Of a DNA stretch of 10,857 bases, positions 6,526 to 10,857 are shown in pieces (positions within the stretch are counted from its first letter, which is position 1; the number at the start of each line of letters is the position of its first letter). The stretch is from NCBI GenBank assembly GCA_945835085.1, contig CAMAIG010000020.1:1-10857 (forward strand), read 5' to 3'. The DNA comes from an uncultured Ruminococcus sp. Lineage in GTDB: Bacteria > Bacillota > Clostridia > Oscillospirales > Ruminococcaceae. Made by a program: the position numbers and the translations under genes. Under the pieces are notes generated by a model, which saw nothing but the letters and a program-made list of their open reading frames with translations, had not been told where the DNA came from and made no database searches.

Positions 6526-7296
6526 TTAGGACTTTGTAACGACAACGGTGTATTCGCTGCTTTCCGTGTCGTTTATTACCTTGATCTTTACGGTATTTTC
6601 ACCGCTTGACCATGTGGCAGCAGCACCGTTTTCAACAACCGTTTCACCAACCTTAATTGAAATAACGGCATTGTCAGCCGCAGCCGTTACGGTGATAACA
6701 TCGGATTCGTTTGTGGTTGCGGCTGTGTAAGACTTAACGCTTCCGCTGAATTCGGGGCTGAGTTCAAGTGCTCCTATGGCAATAGAGGAAAGCTCGGCGC
6801 TTACTCCCCACACGAATTCGGTAGGCGCAGAACCCGACTTGGAAAGCTCAATGTCAATTGTGGCATTTTCACCGCCGTTTCCGCCGCCGTCCTTGTTTAC
6901 GGCTACGGAAGCCTTGCCCTTTTCGCCCTCGCCCGTGAGCATATTGAAGTAAACGTAATTGACGATAGCCTTCTGACCCGTTGCGTACTTCATAGCGTGG
7001 CTGAGCAGCTTGTCCTGCGCTTCATCGCCCTTGTACATATCGCCCGAAATGCCGAAGGTTCTCTGTGTTCCCGTCTTAGTCGTGGACTTTCCGGCACGAA
7101 GATAGTTTTTCTCTGAGGTTTCGGAGTTAAGGGAAGGGTCAACGCCTTCAATGCCCATCTGCAATACCGCATAATCTTCCACAGCTGCGTCCTGCGCTTC
7201 GGAAACGTCAATTGCAAGCACCATATCGTCAGCCATAACAAAGCCTGCAAAGTCAGCGCTTGGGGTAATGCCTTTCATAAGTTCAGAAAGTTTCAT
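6526..7296 (-). CDS. Major tail tube protein with C-terminal Ig-like domain
   Basis: This 256-residue protein would polymerise into the tail tube. The first 168 residues are the tube domain: an early LAIDVSEAQDA/YAVLQMGIEGV strand-rich part, then KNYLRAGKSTTKTGTQRTF and SGDMYKGDEAQDKLLSHAMKY, as in major tail proteins of Firmicutes siphophages, and VVWGVSAEL-like strands before the junction (seen as EFVWGVSAEL). Residues 169-256 form a separate Ig-like beta-sandwich of the cadherin-like type (LSPEF...SY...AAAT...SGENTVKIKV...YTVVVTKS), probably displayed on the outside of the tail. This domain is 45/88 identical, without gaps, to the C-terminus of the capsid protein. The ATG overlaps the preceding stop (ATATGA), with AAGGAG upstream. 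Ig-like additions to tail proteins are known and are thought to bind surface sugars or mucus weakly. Confidence 0.9.
   Translation of the reverse strand: MKLSELMKGITPSADFAGFVMADDMVLAIDVSEAQDAAVEDYAVLQMGIEGVDPSLNSETSEKNYLRAGKSTTKTGTQRTFGISGDMYKGDEAQDKLLSHAMKYATGQKAIVNYVYFNMLTGEGEKGKASVAVNKDGGGNGGENATIDIELSKSGSAPTEFVWGVSAELSSIAIGALELSPEFSGSVKSYTAATTNESDVITVTAAADNAVISIKVGETVVENGAAATWSSGENTVKIKVINDTESSEYTVVVTKS
6529..6792 (-). repeat. Ig-like domain module, copy in the major tail protein
   Basis: This segment encodes residues 169-256 of the tail protein. It is a diverged copy of the 88-residue module at 8791-9054; both start with LS, share the LxPxF, SY, WxSGxN and KIKV/EIKV positions, and end TK plus one residue directly before the stop codon. 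Confidence 0.85.
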
Positions 7297-7685
7297 ATGT
7301 TCTTTTTCTCCTTTTCATTGTAATAATATTCCACGGACAGTATGCAGGAATAGACCCACTCACCGCCCGATTCGCTGTAAGCCTTGGGAGCCGGGGGAGT
7401 GCCGACCTCTATACGCCGTATCTCCCAGCCGTTTCCCTTGTGCCGCCGCACCTTTTCAAGTACGCCGCATATCTCGTTTATATCATCGGAAAGCTGCATC
7501 TGATTTTTGCTTTTGGCAAGTACAAGCAGGCGCATTATGTTCACGCCGCTGCCGTCAAGATACCGCTTTTTGTTTGTTCCTCCGGCAAACTGTACCGCAC
7601 AGTCAACAGCAGGGGAGAGCCGCCCTATGCTGTCTATCCCTGCAAGCTCCGATACCGCATTGATTATTTCCGTCTGTACCGTCAT
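7293..7685 (-). CDS. Tail terminator-like / minor capsid protein (third of the neck set)
   Basis: This is probably a neck protein that caps the tail tube where it joins the head, judged from its position directly before the major tail protein. With the start at 7685 the product has 130 residues. I prefer this ATG to an upstream GTG at 7730 because it overlaps the preceding stop as ATGA, as at the neighbouring junctions, and has AAAGGG upstream. MTVQTEIINAVSELAG is an N-terminal helix; MRLLVLAKSKNQMQLSDDINEICGVLEKV and IRRIEVGTPPAPKAYSESGG with a WVYSCILSVEYYY strand follow. This alternating pattern fits the Minor_capsid_3 / tail-terminator type of small phage protein. The family name is from pattern memory, not a search. 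Confidence 0.65.
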   Translation of the reverse strand: MTVQTEIINAVSELAGIDSIGRLSPAVDCAVQFAGGTNKKRYLDGSGVNIMRLLVLAKSKNQMQLSDDINEICGVLEKVRRHKGNGWEIRRIEVGTPPAPKAYSESGGEWVYSCILSVEYYYNEKEKKNI

Positions 7686-8038
7686 TTTTTCAACCCTTTC
7701 ATAAAACCTTTTGTGTAAGCAGTTTGCCACTCGTCATAGTGTACGTCCTTCGCCTTGTGGAACCACATCATCTGAGCGTTAGGGTTAGGATCCTTGCTTG
7801 CGCTTTCAAGATAATACTGATTCTTGGCATAAGGTGTTACCCACGCAAGCTCGCCGTCCTCGGGGCTTGAATGTATAAGGCTGCTGTCGATAAGCGTTCC
7901 TTGATCCTGCTTGCAGTAAAAATTACTGTCCATAAGTGCCTGCTGCGACATGGCAAATACACCAAAAGCGTTTGCAGCATCAATATCGGCACCCGAGGGC
8001 AGGTCCGCTTCAACGGTTACGTCAACGTTAAATTTCAT
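7682..8038 (-). CDS. Minor capsid / head-tail joining protein (second of the neck set)
   Basis: This 118-residue protein lies in the neck-gene cluster and probably acts at the head-tail interface. Distinctive positions are the N-terminal strand KFNVDVTVEADLP, LMDSNFYCKQDQGTLIDSSLIHS in the middle, and LAWVTPYAKNQYYL followed by NPNAQMMWFHKAKDVHYDEWQ near the end. This layout (substrate-like W..PYA..YY....NP.....W...A......W) is what I recall of the Minor_capsid_2 family of Firmicutes phages, which is related in position to gp10-like neck proteins. It overlaps the previous gene by four bases (GCATGA) and the next by four, so the three neck genes are probably translationally coupled. GAGGTG precedes the ATG. 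The exact role is inferred from context. Confidence 0.7.
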   Translation of the reverse strand: MKFNVDVTVEADLPSGADIDAANAFGVFAMSQQALMDSNFYCKQDQGTLIDSSLIHSSPEDGELAWVTPYAKNQYYLESASKDPNPNAQMMWFHKAKDVHYDEWQTAYTKGFMKGLKK

Positions 8039-8406
8039 GCAAGCCCCACCTCATAATGATGTATTCGGTCAGCGTCCGCATAAAGGGCGTCTATGACCTT
8101 GACGGTAAAAGTCCGTCCCCCGAATACCACCTGCTGAACTTCAACGGTTTTTCCACCCGCTTTATCCCCCGTAAGAGCAAATACAACACCCCTCGGAGCG
8201 CTGTTGCGGCAGTCATAGATAAGTGTCGCCGAAAGCTGTATAACTGTACCGGAGGTGTCTGTAACGCTCTTTGACGCAGGCTCGATACGGACGTTTTTAA
8301 GGCTTGCCGTGTCACATTCGGCAGCGTTGCCCCACTTATCGGCGTTGTACCGAGTGATAAGCTCCGCCGAATGTACAAGCAGCATTTTAGGGATAGGCGG
8401 TATCAT
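8035..8406 (-). CDS. Head closure-like / minor capsid protein (first of the neck set)
   Basis: This 123-residue protein follows the connector gene. It contains a predicted beta-rich core: VRIEPASKSVTDTSGTVIQLSATLIYDCRNSAP, GGKTVEVQQVVFGGRTFTVKVIDALYAD and a C-terminal IHHYEVGLA. A 'strands, then Asp/Tyr-His-x-Glu' ending is typical of small stopper or Minor_capsid_1 proteins, which close the portal channel and receive the tail. Size, strand-rich content and position all fit. Its ATG overlaps the preceding stop (TTATGA), and GGGGGCGG lies upstream. I see no enzyme motif. The choice between head closure and another neck role is an inference. Confidence 0.65.
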   Translation of the reverse strand: MIPPIPKMLLVHSAELITRYNADKWGNAAECDTASLKNVRIEPASKSVTDTSGTVIQLSATLIYDCRNSAPRGVVFALTGDKAGGKTVEVQQVVFGGRTFTVKVIDALYADADRIHHYEVGLA

Positions 8407-8783
8407 AAAGCACCGCCCCCTCTGTAAAGCAGACCCACGGCTTCAAGATATGCAAGCATAGTCGGGGCGGCGATCTGTTTTGCGGTCGCTCCGCCCGATG
8501 AGCCGCCAGACATACTGAATTTGCCGATAGAAAAACTTGCTATACCGCCCGAATTAAGCCATTCAAGGCCGCCGTTTGCGTTTATGTACTCAGCCTGTGC
8601 GCATACGGCCTTCTTGATATTTTCCTGCATAAAATTCGGCAGCTTGGAAATATCGTCAAGGCGGTAAAGTGTATGCTGCTGTACTATATCGAAGGAACGC
8701 TCCAGAAGAACGTCAAGGGCATCGTAAACCTCGGCACCCTTGTAAACGTCCGTATAGTAAGCAGCGTCAACCGGCGCACTCAT
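8403..8783 (-). CDS. Head-tail connector (adaptor-like) protein
   Basis: This 126-residue protein is encoded directly after the capsid gene, the usual place of the adaptor that docks under the portal. The N-terminal half is helical (YTDVYKGAEVYDALDVLLERSFDIV; LPNFMQENIKKAVCAQAEYI), followed by a conserved-looking turn LEWLNSGGIASFSIGKFSMSG and a Gly/Ser loop, then a C-terminal helix (IAAPTMLAYLEAVGLLYRG). Four helices with a central SFSIGDFS-like stretch are typical of the gp6-like connector family. The ribosome binding site AAGGAG is made by the last two sense codons (Lys-Glu) of the capsid Ig-like domain, so the end of that domain also serves as a control element. Confidence 0.7.
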   Translation of the reverse strand: MSAPVDAAYYTDVYKGAEVYDALDVLLERSFDIVQQHTLYRLDDISKLPNFMQENIKKAVCAQAEYINANGGLEWLNSGGIASFSIGKFSMSGGSSGGATAKQIAAPTMLAYLEAVGLLYRGGGAL

Positions 8784-8787
8784 AGGC

Positions 8788-9945
8788 TTACTCCTTTGTT
8801 ACGGTTACGGTATATGTCTTGCTGTAATTGCCGTTTGTTACCTTGATCTCAACAGCATTATCGCCCGAATTCCATGTTGCCGCAGAGCCGTTTTCAACGG
8901 TGCTGCCATTTACTGTGATAGCAACAGTTGCACCCTCAGCGGCAGCAGTTGCCGTGATAGTGTTGGTAGCGTTTGCAGTAGTAGCCTTGTAAGATACCGT
9001 TGCAGCGTCAAATGTGGGGTCAAGGCTAAGACTGCCGATAGTCAGCGCCGAAAGGGTAGTGTCATATACAGCGCCGCCTGCAGGAGCAAGAGCCGCAAAC
9101 GCCTCGGGCTTAACGCAAAGGTAAGCAATGAGCATAGTTGCCTTGATAGCAACCATATCCTGTTCCGCAAGGGAAAGGGGCTTTCCGTCCTCGTCAAGTG
9201 TGCCCTGGAGCGTTGCTTCCTTGAGTATCTCATAAGAGATCTCTCCGTGTGTGCCTACAAGAGAATACTTCCATTCACCTGCGATAATTTCTGCCTGATC
9301 GTCCTTCCATGCACCGTTGCGCACAAACTCGATAGGCTGACCGTACAGCTCGTTCTGGTTGGTGTCCTGCACGAATACGGGCGCACCGTTTGCGTCACGG
9401 AGCTTGCGCAGACGATTCTTTACGCCTATCTTTGCAGTAAAGCCGTCAACGTCATAGCCTTCCTCTTCCACCTTTGCCATAACGTCCGAAGCCGCAATGT
9501 CAAAGTTTACACTATCTGCTGTAATAACAGCACCGCTCTCACGGACAGCACCCATAAGGGAAGTTGAAAACGGGCTGTTATATCCGAACAGAGCCGCAGA
9601 ATCGAAGGCAGTATAGAATGCCTCCGCAATGCTGTCCTGCAGTTCGGTAAATACGTCGATAGTGGCAAAATCCAGCTTTTCCTTTGTAACGGGAACAATG
9701 ACCGCCAGCTTTTTGGTGACAAGCTCGGGATATATCCACTTTGCGCCGGAAGTGCTTATGCGCTGACCCTCGCCGACCCAGTAAGCACCGGGACCCGACA
9801 CCATAACGGGAACCTTTTTCTTTTCCGAGTTCATAGGCTCCAGACGGGAAAGTCTGATAACGCTTGAACCTCTTGCCACCTTCTTGATGATCTCGTTTGC
9901 CTGTTCTGTGGGTACAAAACCCTGCAGCTGATCCTTAAGATACAT
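8788..9945 (-). CDS. Major capsid protein, HK97 fold, with C-terminal Ig-like domain
   Basis: This 385-residue protein forms the icosahedral shell. Residues 1-297 fit an HK97-type capsid protein: short N-terminal arm (KDQLQGFVPTEQANEIIKKV), then VPVMVSGPGAYWVGEGQRIS (45-64), VTKKLAVIVPVTKEKLDFA (76-94) as the E-loop/P-domain region, the spine helix IDVFTELQDSIAEAFYTAFD, and an A-domain with GVKNRLRKLRDANG and AEIIAGEWKYSLVG. There is no N-terminal delta domain and no visible protease gene between scaffold and capsid, so a separate scaffold is likely used. Residues 298-385 are an Ig-like cadherin-type module (LDPTF, WNSGDNAVEIKV, YTVTVTKE), probably exposed on the capsid surface. AAGGAGG lies about nine bases before the ATG. 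Confidence 0.95.
   Translation of the reverse strand: MYLKDQLQGFVPTEQANEIIKKVARGSSVIRLSRLEPMNSEKKKVPVMVSGPGAYWVGEGQRISTSGAKWIYPELVTKKLAVIVPVTKEKLDFATIDVFTELQDSIAEAFYTAFDSAALFGYNSPFSTSLMGAVRESGAVITADSVNFDIAASDVMAKVEEEGYDVDGFTAKIGVKNRLRKLRDANGAPVFVQDTNQNELYGQPIEFVRNGAWKDDQAEIIAGEWKYSLVGTHGEISYEILKEATLQGTLDEDGKPLSLAEQDMVAIKATMLIAYLCVKPEAFAALAPAGGAVYDTTLSALTIGSLSLDPTFDAATVSYKATTANATNTITATAAAEGATVAITVNGSTVENGSAATWNSGDNAVEIKVTNGNYSKTYTVTVTKE
8791..9054 (-). repeat. Ig-like domain module, copy in the major capsid protein
   Basis: This segment encodes capsid residues 298-385. An ungapped residue-by-residue comparison with the tail-protein copy at 6529-6792 gives 45 identities in 88 positions, with the strongest blocks around TATAAA/TVTAAA, VENGxAATW and IKVxN. 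Both copies end directly before the stop codon, as expected for a tail-on domain added to a complete protein. Confidence 0.85.
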
Positions 9946-9958
9946 AAATTATTCCTCC

Positions 9959-10567
9959 TTATTTTCTCTTTACCTGATTTTCTTTCATAACGTCGATAAA
10001 ACTTGACTTGCTGCCGGAGCTGTCGGAAATGACCTGAGTTTTTGCGCCGGTGGTAATGCCCCTTGCTATCTGCTGTACGCCGTTATCCTTGCCGCCGCTG
10101 AAAACGGGGTATTTTTCGATAACCTTTTCCACAGCCTTGTCAATGGTTGTGTTGTCGTCAACGTACTTTGCGGCAAGAGCCATTACATCGTCCACATACT
10201 GAGGTGCAACACCCCTTGAAAGGCAGGAAACCTTGATTTCAAGTGCCTCTTTATCCTTTTCGGCAGCTTCCTTTGCGCTGTTGGCTGCGGCAAGGTCGTC
10301 GGCGGCTTTCTGCTCAGCCGTTTTCTGTGAATCCTTCCACTCTCTGTATGCTTTCAGCTCTTCCTTGGACGGCATATCCTTTTTAGCACGGTCAAGCCTC
10401 TGCTTGACAATGTCGTCAAGCTCCTTCTGCGTAAATGTTTTTTCCGCCTGCGCAGGTTCGGGCGTAGATACAGCGTTCACGGTGTTACCCGTGCCGCCCT
10501 TTGGATCACCTCCGCTGTTTTCAGCCTGTTCGGTTTCGGTTACGGTTGTGTTTGTTTCTTCTGCCAT
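9959..10567 (-). CDS. Capsid scaffold protein (DUF4355 / GP20-like)
   Basis: This 202-residue protein directly precedes the capsid gene, as scaffold genes do. It starts with an acidic, Gly/Pro/Thr-rich, likely disordered segment (1-42). TFTQKELDDIVKQRLDRAKK (44-63) is the recognisable motif of the DUF4355/GP20-like scaffold family. A highly charged coiled-coil helix follows (about 66-112, including EQKAADDLAAANSAKEAAEK). Next comes a small domain SRGVAPQYVDDVMALAAKYVDD with TIDKAVEKVIEKYP, and the protein ends in a basic tail (ENQVKRK), the part that usually contacts the capsid protein. It would guide shell assembly and then leave. AAAAGGAGG lies about six bases before the ATG. The gap to the capsid gene is 13 bases, so the two are co-transcribed. 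No protease motif is visible. Confidence 0.85.
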   Translation of the reverse strand: MAEETNTTVTETEQAENSGGDPKGGTGNTVNAVSTPEPAQAEKTFTQKELDDIVKQRLDRAKKDMPSKEELKAYREWKDSQKTAEQKAADDLAAANSAKEAAEKDKEALEIKVSCLSRGVAPQYVDDVMALAAKYVDDNTTIDKAVEKVIEKYPVFSGGKDNGVQQIARGITTGAKTQVISDSSGSKSSFIDVMKENQVKRK

Positions 10568-10575
10568 TGAAAATT

Positions 10576-10582
10576 CCTCCTT
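10576..10582 (-). promoter_or_regulatory. Ribosome binding site of the scaffold gene
   Basis: The minus strand reads AGGAGG at a good distance from the ATG at 10567. I see no convincing -35/-10 promoter between it and the terminator upstream; TAAAAT near 10617-10612 lacks a matching -35. Confidence 0.7.
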
Positions 10583-10643
10583 TTAGGTCGGGTAGACCGT
10601 TATTCCGTGCGGATTTTAACGCCGTTCAGCACGTTTCGGGCAT

Positions 10644-10676
10644 AAAAAATGCGCCTTGCAGTTGACTGCAAAACGC
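10644..10676 (-). terminator. Intrinsic terminator (or attenuator) upstream of the scaffold gene
   Basis: On the minus strand, GCGUUUUGCAGU (10676-10665) can pair with ACUGCAAGGCGC (10662-10651). This gives up to 12 base pairs, two of them G-U; a realistic fold has 11 pairs and a UCAA loop. An A, six U residues and another A follow (10650-10643), the classic intrinsic terminator layout. It lies 39 bases after the stop of a possible upstream reading frame and about 80 bases before the scaffold ATG. It implies either that the scaffold-to-fibre genes have their own promoter, or that the terminator is overridden by late antitermination. Confidence 0.75.
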
Positions 10677-10714
10677 TTGGGAAACTATATTTTAAAGATG
10701 TCGATTCCGAGGGG

Positions 10715-10857
10715 TTAACTTGCTGTCAACTTGCCGGAATTCCCGACTTGTTCGGCATTTCCGAATAAGTAAGCCGTTTTTTTACTTGCCTGTAACTTGC
10801 GGTTATCTCTTGAAATCAACAAGATTTTCACAAGATAGCAATTGCAGTTGATGTATC
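10715..10857 (-). CDS. Possible 3' end of an unrecognised upstream gene (partial)
   Basis: One minus-strand frame is open from the window edge to a TAA at 10717-10715, giving 46 codons that end in SRDNRKLQASKKTAYLFGN and then AEQVGNSGKLTAS. A terminator lies 39 bases after the stop, which fits the end of a gene. I recognise no family. In the order of related phages, a portal or minor head gene would be expected further upstream, but this segment does not let me call either. The short length and the repeats overlapping it (RKLQAS and GKLTAS are encoded by two of them) leave open that this is non-coding leader DNA. Confidence 0.3.
   Translation of the reverse strand, partial: YINCNCYLVKILLISRDNRKLQASKKTAYLFGNAEQVGNSGKLTAS
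10717..10800. repeat. Two pairs of (A/T)ACTTGC direct repeats with 11-bp phasing
   Basis: On the plus strand AACTTGC occurs at 10717-10723 and 10728-10734, TACTTGC at 10783-10789, and AACTTGC at 10794-10800. Within each pair the period is 11 bases, and the pairs are 66 bases apart. Over the longer units (10716-10737 against 10782-10803) 15 of 22 bases match. One further ACTTG at 10746 is out of phase. Helically phased repeats can be binding sites for a regulator, but no protein is suggested by the sequence. Confidence 0.5.

Noticed and set aside
7686..7730. Upstream GTG start for the third neck protein
   Set aside because: It would overlap the previous gene by 49 bases and adds a Cys/Lys/Arg-rich extension; the ATG at 7685 makes the ATGA overlap seen at the neighbouring junctions.
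10610..10640. Possible promoter for the scaffold gene (TAAAAT near 10617-10612)
   Set aside because: The sequence about 17 bases upstream (CCCGAA region) has no resemblance to a -35 box, and no extended -10 is present.
10656..10851. TTGCAGTTGA direct repeats as target duplications of a small inserted element
   Set aside because: The interval has no terminal inverted repeats or transposase, and ten matching bases over this distance may be chance or reflect hairpin pairing; not enough to call an insertion.

Overview
The window is one stretch of a tailed-phage genome or prophage: the virion structural module of a siphovirus (long, non-contractile tail). Every gene I can support lies on the minus strand, so the module reads from right to left. 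The host is most likely a Gram-positive gut anaerobe of the Clostridia (a Ruminococcus-like Oscillospiraceae would fit). I infer this from strong AGGAGG-type ribosome binding sites, protein families typical of Firmicutes siphophages (Gp15-type tail protein, three small minor-capsid/connector proteins, a DUF4355-like scaffold), and a BspA-like leucine-rich-repeat fibre. The host is an inference; nothing host-specific, such as a tRNA or attachment site, is visible.

Layout in transcription order (high to low coordinates). 10857-10568 is a leader with no complete gene: a possible 3' end of an upstream gene, phased short direct repeats and a good intrinsic terminator. Head genes follow: scaffold (10567-9959) and major capsid protein with a C-terminal Ig-like domain (9945-8788). 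Next come four small connector/neck proteins (8783-7293), mostly joined by ATGA stop-start overlaps. The major tail tube protein (7296-6526) carries a second copy of the same Ig-like domain and is followed by a strong hairpin. Then come two tail-assembly (chaperone-like) genes (6452-5449), a 979-residue tape measure (5456-2517), a short Dit-like distal tail protein (2520-2119), a baseplate-hub/Tal-like protein (ORF 2027-1107, with a conserved-looking N-terminus reaching back to 2118), and a fibre with a PKD domain and BspA-like repeats (1092-16). The ribosome binding site of the next gene is cut by the left edge.

Together these genes build the capsid around a scaffold, close it with the neck proteins, polymerise a tail tube to a length set by the tape measure, and cap it with a tip that carries the receptor-binding fibre. 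Portal, terminase, lysis and lysogeny genes are not in the window.

The most notable observations are: (1) the same 88-residue Ig-like domain, 45/88 identical without gaps, at the C-terminus of both the capsid and the tail-tube protein; (2) a hub gene whose coding signal runs upstream of any usable in-frame start, best explained by one extra base or by a +1 frameshift at a CTT-TGA site; (3) a sharp drop in GC inside the fibre gene, consistent with an exchanged receptor-binding part; (4) a terminator plus 11-bp-phased repeats ahead of the scaffold gene.
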